Assembly: GCA_903813345.2 (NCBI GenBank)
Contig: CAIIXF020000007.1
Location: 12,273,031-12,333,030 of the forward strand
Reading direction: 5' to 3'
Length of the DNA: 60,000 nucleotides
Source: Owenia fusiformis
Lineage: Eukaryota; Annelida; Polychaeta; Sabellida; Oweniidae
Of the stretch, positions 14,601 to 29,600 are shown piece by piece. Position 1 is the stretch's first letter. Each line of letters opens with the position of its first letter. The notes beneath the pieces were generated by a model, which did no database searches, was not told the origin of the DNA, and worked only from the letters and a program-made list of their open reading frames with translations. A program made the translations under genes and the position numbers.

Positions 14601-17600
14601 TTTATTATCCTTGAAAATTTACTTGAAAGATAACATATCGTGACCGTCTAAAATCACTTGCCATACTTAACCTGGGCACCTGGTCCTTCGCTGATATAGT
14701 GACAAGTTGGTCCCGAAAGCTACAAATAAAAAGAGTGGGTTAGTTTTGAGGAATTCTTAAGAGCATTACATATATCTAAACCAATGAACAACTTTGAAAC
14801 TTATTCTAAAATATCATTTTCTACCAATAAAAACTGTTAAGACCCATAAGCTTCTTTTGCAAAGGTGATGGAGATTTTTTTAAATAAAATATCAGGGAAG
14901 TTTAGACTTTGGCTCTAAATCACACGAAAATGCTCAAAATGGTGAAAAACTGCATGATTTTTGTTTTTATTACAGACTCTGACACGATTTCTTGGAACCT
15001 TTGACTTAGTTGGGGGAGCAGTTGTCTCATTTCTGAAGACATACAAATGGAAACGAGTCAGTATTATTGCGCAAAAGCACGCAGATCCAATATGGACGCT
15101 GACACGAGACGCAGTGGGTGTTCTAGCGGAGAAAAATAACATTTCGGTGGCAGCCAAAGAAACCCTGGACCTTATTCCCAGAACAACACACCTGTCACAA
15201 TTTCAGACTGCAGTCAACACCAGCAGAAGTGAGCAAAAATCACAAATTAGCAGTAGTGAATTAAAACGTCACTTAGTACAAAAAACGTGGTGATCTTCTT
15301 TTCTATGTCTCCTCTTACCTTTTATGGTAATCAAAAATAAATTGGTTCGTTTTCTCATTTATCCCAAAAACATTGAATGTGGCACTGGCGTTCTTAAATG
15401 ATTTTAACCCTTTCCTGCCCAGAATTATTTCAGGAATTATTCGAAATAGCATGTTATAATAAGTACTTTCATCATAACTAAATCATGCAATATGCAGTAT
15501 ATCTAGGAATTATTGCAATAAAATGGACATATATTAATATTTTCGAATTAAAAATTAAAATCACTACAAAAAGAGATATATTAAAATCAAACAAATCAAA
15601 AACCAGTCAATAAACACAATAATAGATAATTATTTAGTTTTTCAGACAGCTCATGTCTTGACTGGTTCATATGACCTTGGTCACTTATAACGCTCAACGG
15701 ATGTAATTATTTACTTAAAATGATGCGAACAATCAAGATCTGTTGAAGACATAGGAACACCACTGATTAATCACAATCTAAATCAGAGTGTTCATACTTA
15801 GGATTGATAATAGGCAATGAGGAATAGATAATTGTTTTACGTCTAGGAAAAAACAAACCGTACATGTTGTTTACAAGGAGTGAATGCGATTTCTGGCTAT
15901 ACTACTTTGGAGTGACCACAGGCACATATCTAACATCATATGCTCTGTATGAAACATAGATAATTCATGCATACAGAACATTTCAAAAGCAACCACAAAA
16001 AGAAATTGTATGATGGTTCTTTCAGATATCTCCTGAATTTTTATTTCGCTTATTTGAATGAGTTTTACTAAATTTCTGATATACGCTGACGTATGAAAAC
16101 GTAAAACAAAATCTACTTCTCGTGCCCTAATCTCTAATTGGTACGTGTCTAGTAGAATATCTCATAAATGTATAACAACTTATCAAGACTTGTTAATGGA
16201 AGGCGATTATATAAAATGAATACACTTGAATTACTGATTACATAATTCAATCTTGATAATAGCATATTTTCTAAGGTCATGGTGCATGTTCGGAATTTTG
16301 CTGCAACCCTCAATTGAGTCACATGTTATTTTTGAATCATTCCTTCCCCACAATGTCTACATCTCTCACTTTTGCACAACGATTGCACTAATACCTAGAA
16401 AAGGATATCAAGAAGAATGTTTTGAGAAAATGTATAAAAACAAGAAAATTCAGTGAAAAAAATCAGAAAATTTTCAGAAAATTTTTTCACTGAATTTTCT
16501 CGTTTTTGTGCAAAACTAGAAGATGTATAGACAATGTGGGGAAGGAGTCATTCCGAAAATGCACTCTGATCTTAATGAGAATATATGACACATGTAACAG
16601 ACACATATCACAAATACACAACATGTAATTATTATGTACAATTGAGTCAAACTCTACAATGGCTGAATGCAGTAATAGACAGTGGAGGAGAAAGCGAATC
16701 TTAGAAATTTCGCGAATTTGGAAATATCGGATTGAACTCGGCGGCACGTACATTTTATTACTAAGGGGGTCGATCATTCCTACTTCGGCCAACGAGCTTC
16801 CTTCTTACCTTCAAACATCCAGACAACTAAATCAGAATGAACATTTGACATTTTATGATATATTTTTCAGTTGTTGTCATATCTGTGCGCGGAGAAGTGT
16901 TTCGTGATCGTTGATGCTGTATGCTTACGACATGGGCCTCATAAATGGAGACTACATATTCATATGTATCAACTACTACACACAGAATCGAGTGTATGGT
17001 GATTTTACATGGCAACAGGTACATAAACGATATAAATGAGCTTAGGGTTACAATAAGCTTCCCGTATAAAACAATATGGCGGCTCCAGGCAAATAGATGA
17101 TCCTGAAACTTCAAAATATCTATTCTTCTCATTTTTCTCAAAATGAAATACTATTTTAAAATAGAAACAGAATCTTATGAAAATTGAAAAAAAATTGAAA
17201 AAACAATTTTCATGACAATGACATGTTTTATCTCATATTTTCAAAATAGAAATATAATTTGCCTCTAGTATGTGTTTAACATCTGATTAGCAATCTAGTC
17301 GCATCTCTTTTGTATACATGTACAGTAATGAGAAATGACTTGTCATTGATGATACACGTCGCAAATGTATTCTTGAATATTATTCTGGTAATCACATTCT
17401 AGGGTAGTCCAAGAGATGAGGATCTCCTTAAAGCATTCAGTGCAGTATTCTGGCTGAATTATTTCGAGCCGCCGACAGCACAATACAAAGATTTCCAGGA
17501 ACGTGTGATTAAAAGATCAAAAACGGAGTTTAATTTCACATACGAATCAGATGAAAACGTAAGTTCTATTAGGTGTGAACGATTTTATATAACAGTGACT

Positions 17601-20600
17601 GATCAACTAGATATTAGCCTTTGCAGGCCCGTAGACAGGATTTGCCAAGGGGGTTTACTTTTTAAAAAATTCCAGGGGGTTCACTTTTGACAACTTTGGC
17701 CAAAAAATGTCCCAAGAATGGTGAACAATTGCATAATTTTGAAAGAAATTCGGCCAGGCGGGGGGGGGGGGGGTGGTTTCTATTTGAGCTTCGAAATACT
17801 TTATAAGTATACCCAGACATTTCTCTTCCTTCTTAAAAGAGGTTATCATTTCCTTCACAATAAGATTGGACATCGGGAAATGTGTTGTCAAACTTAAAAT
17901 ATACATTTATAATATAAATAAAACATATATATTTTAGTATATTTAAAATAGTATATTTAAAATAGTATATTTAGTATAATTAAAATTTTAGTATATTTAA
18001 AATATATATTTAACATAGGATAATGTGTTGTCAAACTTAAAATATACCTCTCACCATCCTTACTTTTCATTTTGATCCATAGGTTCCCTACCAAGCTGCA
18101 AACCTTTACGAGGCTGTTTACCTTTATGCTGTCTCTCTCAACAATACATTGGAGGAGGGAGGGGATCCGGACGATGGAAGACTTGTATCACAACGGTTAT
18201 GGGGAAAATCGTTCTCGGGTAAGACGAATATACAAGGGTCGTTCGAAAAGTCTTGCACGACAGCTTCTCAAGAGAAGAGATTTTATTATTTTTATGTGAA
18301 ATTTCATACAGATATAGTATCACCCTTCTTACAAGCTTATATGAAATTTGTATTAAGGAAGCATGTTACATTAGGCACATTTGTAAAATTAATTCAACAT
18401 GATAAAGGTAAAATTTGAAACCCTTTGCTTCAAATCACGACTCAAACTTCACATTAATACTTGTTTCTTACGCACATTAAATAGGAAGAGTAATATAACT
18501 GAACTGGACCAAAACGCAAAGTACATGTAAAACTTTATATTCAGTATTTGATTAGTCTGAGCACCCCATCAGAGTTATGATAAGCAAGGAAGAGTGTTGT
18601 ATGTGCATGAGTACTACAATAAATACGACATAATGAATGTAATGAAATAGATCGATTTAACAAATAGACATTTTAAGATCTCAAATTAGCACATCAACAA
18701 CAGTAAATCAAAAACGCTTTCAGAGGTAATTCATTAATCTAAAACGTTTCCCCGTGAGCAGCATGTGCAAGTAATATACCATATGTCTCAGGTATGATAG
18801 GCTTGATAAGATACCCAGTCTGTATATTACACAAGACAAAATCGTATAGAATAACTTGCGATAAGCTAGTTATTAAGCTTGTTATTATGGTCTTACTAGT
18901 GGTTATTATTGAGTAATGGTACAGGTATTCGATATGGTATTGCAGCTTACACTTAAGTAATGGTACACGTATCCTTGGATTTTAGGCCCGAATACCGAGG
19001 TTTATTTTTTTAATTATCGTGTATTATTGTTTTGTGTTAATATTAGTTAACCATCTAACTATTGGCATGATATGATAACCTTGTTATATTAATATAGCGC
19101 ATAGGCGTAGCCAGGGGGATGTGATGTGTGCGATCGCACCCCCCCCCCTCCATAACCAATGAAAATAGAACCATTAGATAGAAGAAAAAAGTCTTAAAAT
19201 GCTTTTTATTTGAAGCTTCTAGCTCGATTTTGAACGAAGTTGCACCAATTTTTGTAAAATTCAAAACAAATCTTCAAAAATATTTTTTTATGCCACGATC
19301 GCACCCCCCCCCCCTCCCCCGACTGAAAGCTGGCTACGCCACTGTAACGTGTAATCAATACGCTACATTTTGTATGTTCAATTTGTATACTAAAAACTGT
19401 TATTAATCCACAAATTTAGATGAAGACAAGATAAAAATTCGAATCAAGAATGAAAAGGTGTCTAAGTATATAAATCTTAAGGGTAATGCATATTTGAATT
19501 AAACAGAGGCGGGTTAATTTATATACTCTTTTAAGAAGTGAAGTCAAACGAATGCAAAGGGTAGTTTTATGAAAATATCACGGAAGATGTATTCTAGATA
19601 TCAGTAGTATTCTCAGAAATTTATTATCCGAAACGGATAACATCTGGCCACTCAGACAAACAATCGCTGACATAGGCGAAGCTTGTTTATTTAACAGTTA
19701 GATTTGTTGACTTACCGATCCGTATTTCAATCTCCGGGAAGACGTTCTTTTCACTTTGTATTTGCGTGCAGTGTAATATAAGTTGATACTTTTGTTCAAA
19801 AATGTACTTTTAATGGCCATTTTATGCCTTTTATTTTCAAATTATGTTTTGTTTTGATGTCAATGTGAAAAGTCAAGAAACGTCAACCCCGACTTTTAAT
19901 CAAAAAATGTTGGTTAATCACTTATGGCAAATCACAAGGTTGATGATGTCAACGGACCATGATCGTGGAAGGCTATCAATATCAGGTGTATATCGCATAG
20001 AAAATAAATATAGCTAATTTTTCGCACTGATGTGATGATGACTATTCTGGCGAATCGGGTAGATATTTCTCAGTTTTATTCCGATAAAGAACTATTCATT
20101 TCTATCAATTTTACAAACGGGGTCCTTTGAATGCACATTAAAACTATAAAAGTATTTATTGGGCGTACATACTCGTTCTGTCATGTTACTTACATTTCAT
20201 TTGCAAGTTGTCTACATATTAATCCGGCGTTTTGTTTAATCAAATTTCCCGCCCCTTGAGGTTTCCGACTGTAAAACTTAATATTTAATACTAACCAATG
20301 CATCAGTTAATATTTTCAGAATACAAAGGATGATTCTCGGTTTGGAGAACGAAGTTCATCACTCTAATTGAGCGCTATCCCTGCTTCGGACAAATTTGAT
20401 TTTTTTACATAATATAGATTTGAATGTCTTCTTTTGAATAGACATAAATTAATTTGGGTAATATTTCTAGATTTTCCATAAAAAATTACTAGTGAACCAC
20501 CCAACGTCGCTTCTATGATTCGTACCACTTTTTTAACTTGATGTATTGCATATTTTCGTGGGTCGATTTAAAAAAAAATACAAACGACGTATACATGAAT

Positions 20601-23600
20601 ATGTCATAAGCATATCGTGAGATAATTGTTAGATTAGGTTTGCTATAAGTGACTTTAAAACAAAAAAATAAAAAACATTAGTTCACGTGTTAAAGTTCCA
20701 TTGACCGTGACATCAAGGAAAATTGAGCTTTTTGTCATCAGACATCTTTATAGATGGAACTAGCTATGTACTACATTTTCAAATACACTCACATAGAACA
20801 TATCTAAGATGTTCTTTTTATCGATGAAAAGATTCTTACATTCGGAAGTTACATTAAAATATCAATTGCAATAGCCGCCTGTTTTTAACATCCCTTTGTC
20901 ACTCATCCCTTAATTATCTCTGTGTATCCATTCTGATACTCATAGCATCTTTCTGTTTCACCTGAAACATCTCAGGGCTGAGAAGAAATGAGATGTCATG
21001 GTTTATCATGATGCTGTGTATCTTATACTTGTGTGTGTTCGATTTTGATAGCACCCGAGTGCAACCTAAGGAGCACATACAATACATTTTGTGTATGCCC
21101 AGTCTGGTCTTATATCTGCCTGCTCCGACGAATTTTGGTGGCGATTTTTTGATTTTTGTAATAGCCTACTACATAGCATCTCTTGTGCGCGTAAATCCCA
21201 ATGTTTTGAAATAGAAAATAGAGACTCAATTCTATATCGATAGTTTCACAGATGAGGGTAGCGAATGGGCGCAGCTTTGACGATCAACGAATGATATAAC
21301 GATATCACGGATTTCACCGAATGTTATATTCATCCCTAAATAGCTTATTTATTTAGTCTTAAGATCCTTGTGATGTTTCTATTCATTGCAGTGACTCTGA
21401 AATTGCTGTGCCAGATATTACGTCACAGCGACTCATTTTCCAACATTTAAGCATTTAACTAAATAATTGAAATATAATTATTAAAGAATGAGGACCTTGT
21501 GTTTCACTCTGGACGAGGGGGGCCATGTCTCGGCTAGTTGTGCATTAACGTTTGATACTCTTTTGTGGATAAAAATAATGAATATATGTTAACGTAGCAC
21601 TAAGCAGATACTTTTAAAGAATATAGTTACACTTAAAGAATAGGTCCAACGAATATATATTGAATATAGGACTCGTTTGATGAACGATCGTTGTAATAAT
21701 TCTAATAAACCTATAGAAATGAATCAACGATTAAAGTGCTTAATTCGGTAATTTCTGTTTATTTTTTCTCACTGCAGTAGATTAAACAGATATTGGTAAG
21801 TAAAAATAGTATTCCAACAGACTCTTAACTCATTCTATTTGTTCATTAGTGGCAAAATAAGATTTCCCGGGAAAAAACATGACGTCACGAACAGAACCGG
21901 TTATGGATTTTTATCGGCAATGCGTTATGCAACTCGAATGTAAATTCAAAAGTGTTCATGTTATACCGTGTTCTGATTGGCCAGAAAGGAGTAACACTTA
22001 CCGAAATCACCTCATGGTTCAATGCCTTTTGGTTACAAAATTTTAGACGCCTTATGTTAGGTAATACTATCAACTGAGCGTGTTTATTTTCTATATTGTG
22101 TTCTGACTGGCCAGAAAGTAATTCTGCATGACTAGCTATGTGAAAACGTACCGCTGGGTCGGAGGCTCTAATTTAGGTATTATTTTTTTGGGTTTATCGG
22201 AGGAAAAACGTGACTCCAAAGTAGTCATCTCTGAATCAATTCCTCACTTCAATGAATGCAGTTGCAATCAATTACACTAACACTTTATAAGCACGTTCGG
22301 AGATTATGAACTCCAACAACATATTCTAAACCCGTCCTGTTCGTGATGTCATGATAGAGATTTGAAATTGTGTTCCCGATTTTGAACATTAAATTTCACA
22401 TTTATAAAAATGTTTACAAGAACGGTTACTGGTTCGACATGTTAGTGGTATTTAGAACGTGTATAAACTGTATTTTGACCCCATGAGCATCGAACAGACA
22501 CTTTAAGTTAATTGAAAGACTTCGTGTTCAAGTTAGCTGAATTTCGTGTAACTTAACTCTGTTATGTTTCTAGATTTTACTTGTGGAGAACAGAAATCAT
22601 AATCACAATCGTATTTAAGGCAAATAGGCCATGCATATGCTTTGAGTTACACGGTGAATGATCAAATTAACATATTTTGGATGTTGAATTTCATTTCAAG
22701 TACATTCGAATTTTACGCATTATCCAATAAAATTAATGTATACTGTCTACGCTGAGACTAACATATATATGTTATTTAATGTATTTAATATACAGGATAT
22801 ATCTGAGAAGGTTATACATGTATAATATATCTACAAGAGGAACAGTGGGGACCGAGGGTTGATATATTACCTTTACCTGTCGAAAATCGGGCATTTAATA
22901 ACTGATTTATTTGTAAATTATGAGGATTAGATACACATTGAATGTAAGTCATTGAGGTGTTAGAAAAACAAACTTACAAACAAACCACCGAGTTTAGACA
23001 TATTATTACATGTATTGTCCTATTATCAAATCATATATTGTGTTCTATTTCTAAAACGTTAACAGTTTATGGTGTACAATAAAACTATTACTATGAACCA
23101 CTTTGATACATTTAGACATAAAATATCAAGTTACTCATCAGCCAACAAATCACAAAATATCGAAAAATGAAAAATACGAGGTACTTGTTCACTCAAATCT
23201 TGCAGTCAATTGGTAATGTATGTTATATAAATAGTATATAACATATATAATGTATATTATATAAATAGTTCGCAAAGTAAATGAGCAAAAGCGTAACATT
23301 TGTATGTAGCATGCTTCATAAAACAAGTCAGCGTGCATTTTGTTCCTGGCACTGATTGGTTAATAAGTGAATACAATTCGTTGAATGCACGATGCACTCA
23401 CAAGATTAGCAGCTGGGAAAGGCTATTCAACAAAAAGTACGCTTTCGTACTCATAAAAGGATTACCCTTTTACAACTTTGACAACTTTGAAGCATGAACT
23501 TAGAAATGTACTTACTGTTACTGTTACCCTGTGGATCCCAGGGTTTTGATATGTTCTGCGAAGTCATGCAAAGAAAGACCATATAGTCCATTTGTCATTT

Positions 23601-26600
23601 TCTGAACGTATGAATATTTAAAAGTATGATGTTTTTCTGTGTAAATACTATCATTAGGGATTATTGGAGTGATTTAGCTGGGTTGCCAAAAAATAACTTT
23701 GGGGAAAATTTTGGTATCTATTACCATAGTAACATACCAGGTATATGGTGGTATCCCAACGCTAAGTCAATAGTCAACGCCATGTTAAGCGATTGCACCC
23801 CTCCCTAATCAGCCTATATAATTTTTTCCCCAAACAAACTTTTTCGGCAACCCAGTTAAATCACTTTAGAAAACCCTTATTATCATAAATCGACCATAAA
23901 ACATCGTACTTTTAACAAATTCTAGGTTCACCTTTGGATGTATAGGGGTGACAAATGGACTAATATACTAAAAGTATATGCCAGCTAGTCATATCTGTGA
24001 CACTTTTGTATGATATGTATTCCACTTTGAACCACCATCTATTTCAATATTGTGAAAATATATATTTCCCAAATTATAAAATAAATGATCTTGTATTCGC
24101 GAATGCCACTAACGCCTGTCGGCTGCCGGATTAACCTACTATTTTATGGGCAATTCATTAAAATATGAATGGAATATTGGCAGGTACTTTTAATATTTAA
24201 ATGAGTTGCCCATAGAAAAGTATGTTAATCCGGTAGATGAAATCTTTCATTCCCAAATCATAGTCTTAGCTTATATTTGCGAATGCAAATAACGCCTTTC
24301 GGCTACCGGATTAACCTTCTATTTCACTGGAGACCCATGTAAATACGAATAGTACCTGCCACTATTCCATTCACATTTAAATGAGCTAGTCATAGAATAC
24401 TGGGTTAATCAGGTAACCGAGATGCGTTAGTTGCATTCGCGAATATAAGGTTAGAGTCCATTTCACTGTTTTATTGCGTCAGTAGAACCCCAAAAATAAG
24501 AAATCGGGAGACCATTGTGCAATAATATATGGAAAAGTAGATTCATATTGTACATGAATGACATTTGTATATTTCAGATTTTCTCGTTTTTTGTGCGATA
24601 AGACTGTGACCTCTTGTAATTTGAAGAATTTCAGCCATGTTAATCTTATTGAAAATAACATGGCAGAGAAGCATCCATATATAAGAGGCCACACACTTTA
24701 TAAGCCAAACTAGAAGCAATCCAAGATATACAAATGTCATTCATGTACAATAGGAACATATTTTTCCATATATTATTGCATGATGATATTGTGATTTCTT
24801 ATTTTTTAGGTTTTACTGACGCAATTCAACAGTGAAATGGACTAGCTTGTATTCACGAATGCAAGAAACGCCTGTCGGCTACCGGATTAAACTACCTTTG
24901 CAATCGTCGGTATTTTAGCGCGGAGATAAATGTTCAATATGACATAAATATTTGATATGACATCGATGAATACTTTCATCATTCTGGTGGAAATGTCTAC
25001 CAAACTCCCCTCCCTTGTTCCCCTTCCCCCAAGTAACTTGTTAAGCTAAGTTCACACCAACGGCGCTTTGATGGCGCTTTTAAGCGGCGTGCAAAGCATA
25101 ATCAACTGATGTGAATTTCTGAAAATTGTGAATTAAGCTTATATCGAAAAAGCTAAAAATCCTTTGTTCATGTCACTAAAGGTTCGAAAACGTTATTACA
25201 TTTTCCAGTTACTTTAGTTACCACAGTTATCCAAGGCTATTTGGGCAAATAAAATCCGTAGTTTGAGTGATCAATTCACGCTCAGCGATACTGCATGAGG
25301 GACATGAAAAGTTGTTTATTTTCCAATAAATCCTGCCATCATTTGGTACATCAAAGAACCTGATTATTGGCTAGATAAATGATGTCAAAGGTTGTAGGTA
25401 GCAATATGTCCATAACAAAGGATTAACTTATTGCTGAAATTGAAAAAGAACAACCCATGCCATCATCAATCTAGCAAATCCAAAATGACTAATGACTCTG
25501 TTTAATGGTAACTGAAAAAAGACTGGAAACTTTTATTATATATAGCAACATACTGAACATAATCGATGGTTTCATTTTGGCAATCGAGGTTTTATTACAG
25601 ATTCTTATATGATAAACCAAACAACTTTTACATTTACCAGTCGCTTATGGTAATTAGCCATACATTTCTAGGTATACGTTTTATCGCAATCGTGTCAAAA
25701 TATAAATTGTATTGATAAACAGAAAAGAACACAAAAAATCATATACGGGCGCCATTTTTCTAAGGTGTTTCTAAGTGTTGTTTAATCTCTCTAGACTATC
25801 TCTCATCAACGGCTTATTGCTATAATAACCACGTTGATCGATGCTTGGGCGAATTTTAAGGTTTAAATCAGGAAGAGAGAGGTAGAAAGAGGCGTCATCT
25901 TGTGGCAAGTTCCTCACCTCCTACGCACTGAATTGTGTTTCGATTCCCCGTCCATTCTCCACACCGATTTTTTATTTTAACTCATTGATGTATCCCTTTA
26001 AAGGAGTACAGGCTACAGTGAAGCTGTAAAGGAAGGACGTTTGTTTATTTCCATATTTCTGAATGTAAGCTCATACTAGATTTTACATACATGTTTATTC
26101 CAAGTGTTCTATATTGTATAGATTCATCAGGCAGTTTTCAGTGTATTATTAGCAGAAAATCCCCATCGACCACGTAATCACGTGGTAGGATAGAAGTGAT
26201 ATAAATACACCCTCTCCAGCTCACAGCAATTGACTAGCTTATATTCACCACTAGCATAGTTCATAGCAAGTGGTGACATCTAATTAATAGATGATTAATC
26301 AATTTTATATATGACTTGTAAAATGCCAAAAATCTGAAGTCGCTCTTTTGAGAGGCCCTCTATTGGATGAATGTGTATAAAATGTCAGAGAATATCTCGA
26401 AAATGGGACACGATTTAAGAATGAATTATTTTCGAATGTTTCTTAAAAACATATTGAAAGGATTTTTTCATGATATGCTCATGACATATCCCTGTACGCT
26501 TTGTTTGTCTTTTTTCTCAAATTGACCCACGGAAATATGCAATACATCAAGTTAAAAAAGTGGTACGAATCATAAAAGCGACGTTGGGTGGTTCACTAGT

Positions 26601-29600
26601 AATTTTTTGATGGAAAATCTAGAAATATTACCCAAATTAATTTAAGACTATTCAAAAGAAGACATTCAAATCTATATTATGTAAAAAAATCAAATTGGTC
26701 AGAAGCAGGGATAACGCTCAATTAGAGTGATGAACTTCGTTCTCCAAACCGAGAATCATCCTTTTCCATTTTTATTTCTCTGATAGATAAAGTCTCATTT
26801 TGAATCTGTTCGTGTATTAAAGAGTATGCTTTTATAATGCCGTGGTCACATTTGCTCAGATTTTCAGCACCGGCGCCCGGCCGATGAGTATTTTGTTCAA
26901 AATTGTATTCAATTCTGAACAAAATACTCAATCGGCCGGGCGCCGTAATGAAAATCGGAGCAAATGTTACTAAGTCATAACTGATGAAAAATCGAATGAG
27001 AACATGAACATGGATAATAGGGGCACTATTACGCTGCGTGCAGAGTCTAATTATAAACTACGAGAAGACGAAACTCTCATTTAAGAAGTGAAGCCGAACA
27101 AATACAAAGGGTAGGGTACTATAGAAGGGGATCATATAAAAGCACGATCTATTTCACAACGCCTTTAACTTTTGTTCTTCAACTGTTGCCCTTTGTGCAT
27201 TTCAAAAATAAAATATCTTAATCTGATTTGTTCCACCTTTCTTTTCGCTCAGTTCTGCAATATTATGTCCATATGTTGTTTAGGATTATGTCATTTGCGA
27301 AATAGCTGTAAGACATTATGAGAATGAATATGGGAGTTTCCATGATAATGTTGTTCACATAATTTTATACACATACCTGCATAACAATCGGAGACAGAAG
27401 TCTTAATATTGTCCAATAAAAAAATAAGAATCTAACATTTAATGATAACAAAAGGATTAATTACTTAGTTCTCTTTGTTTTAGTCTTTGTTTTCTTAAAT
27501 GCGGAAGTGTACCAACATCACCTAGATTACATAAGAGATCATCTAACAGTCTAAAATTGCTTTTAATTGCAAGTTAATGCATTCCGACCAAAATTTGTAT
27601 ACCTGTAATTTGGAGGGGGGGGCGATGTTACATCACATAACCACAACGTTCATATAGAAATATACAATAAGCATGTCCGTATAAAAGCTAAAATTATAAA
27701 AACTCATTTCAAAGTCATTCTGTTCATTGAAGCGTCAAGTTATGAAAAACAATGCTAAACACTCAAACAAATCGACTTGATTACCTTTGAAAATTTCTTG
27801 AGAGGAAATGGACAAATGTATTTTTCTAACTCATTAGAACGTCTGTCTGATTGAAATACTATTTTTCAAATACAAACATAAATGATTTAATCTTGGTCAG
27901 AAGTCTGAACATTGTCCAACAAAATAATACGAATCAAACATTTAATGATTACAAAAGGATTAATTGCTATATAGTCTTTGTCTTAGTCTTTGTTTTTCTA
28001 ACGGCGGAAGTGTACCAACATCACCTTGATTACAGAAGAGATCATTTAACTGTCTAAAATTGCTTTTAATTCCCGGGTTTTAATTACATTTTATGTATAG
28101 ACTTTTTTGCCTCTATTCTCATTTTTAAACCTGTTTCTGTTTGCTTATTCAACAATTGTGATAAATTAGTCAGTTAGTGTCGAAATCAAAACAATTCTCT
28201 TCATTATAGTCCCCTCCTCTTGCACTGACTAAATATTAAAATAAGCCAGTCTGATTGCGAATTTACAAATCCTGTAAAAGTAGCTCCAAACCGCCTTTTT
28301 ATCAGAGAAAACAATAAGTTAATTCATCTGATTGCGAAAATACGAATCAACCTGATTATCTGATCTCCATGCTATTTGATTCGTGCATTATCTACAAGTC
28401 AGTCGGGCAAGGGTGAAATTATTTCATTTGAAAACAGAAATAAATATCAGAACCCCTCTAGCATAATTATTCGGAAGAAATTCATACAAAAAATAAGGTA
28501 CACAACTGATGAAGGGTCGCACACAATGCACGCACCCCTCTCCTCCTCCTCCTCCGTGTTTGCCCACACACGACCATATTTGACAATTTTTCTAAAAGCT
28601 TTTTTTCCCGGGAATATAGGTGTAGCGGTTGCCAGAAGTCGCACAGCTTGGGAGTCAGGGTATCCTGATCCATGCCTCAACGCCTGACGGGTCTGATATT
28701 TAGAGGGGGCGCAAGAATTATTAGGGGGCGGGGTAAACGTGAAAGTTGCCAAAATATCCATAGGCGTAGCCAGGAGGGGGGGGGGGGGTGCGCGATGGGT
28801 GCGATAACAATAGGCTTTATATATGCTTTAATGTTTTATTTATCATGATGCCTTGATGTAGGCTATTAATTACAGTTCTTTTTGCAATATAAAACTGGTA
28901 TGTTTATGCAAATTCCGATTGGACTAATATAAAGGGATATTGTTTCATTATGTGGACTTGAGAAAGTCCGACATACTCATTGCTTTCAACCCAAAACTTA
29001 AAATAGGAAGTTATCAAGATCCAAAGAACACGATCGCTACTTAAACAATACGTTTGTAAAATCCCGGCGATCGAAATGCAATCAAACTTTCGCAATCAGG
29101 TGCCTAATTAGTCTTTTGATCTCTAAAGTTTTACGACTGAATGTTTCAATGAGAAGCAAACGCAATCATCATATAAACCTTTTTCTAGTAAATCTAAAAT
29201 AGAGTAAAACCCAGGGAAAAAGATCACGTGTTCATAGGAATTAGGCATATTTCAATTTTGAAATAACAAAAGTCAGTCTCGGAAGAATTTTCCAAGCATT
29301 CCCTGCTTCGATGCGTTTTTATTGCAAGGGCCGTTTAGCGCCGATATGAATTCATTATAGGGCATTAGGGTTGTGCTTTATTTGTTTAATTTATATAAAT
29401 GTTAAAAAATGTGTACGACACTTTAATGAATTATTTTTAGGGTTACAATGCATATTTGTCTTTTCCCTCTAAACGTTTAAAATTCATCTTTATACTTTTC
29501 TTAGTTTGCTTCAATAAAATTAACATTGGATCCCAGACAGTTATCAAATTCTCAGACATTTGATTAATATAGATATTTGTACTTCCTTTGACCAGTGGTG

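Noticed and set aside
20993-21214. 73-codon frame with a hydrophobic N-terminus resembling a signal peptide
   Set aside because: Resembles a receptor first exon only superficially; no donor site in a fitting place and no following exons on this strand.
28447-28761. Minus-strand 104-codon frame with a Glu-rich segment
   Set aside because: Low-complexity and repeat sequence next to a GGCGTAGCCAG fragment; no similarity recognised.
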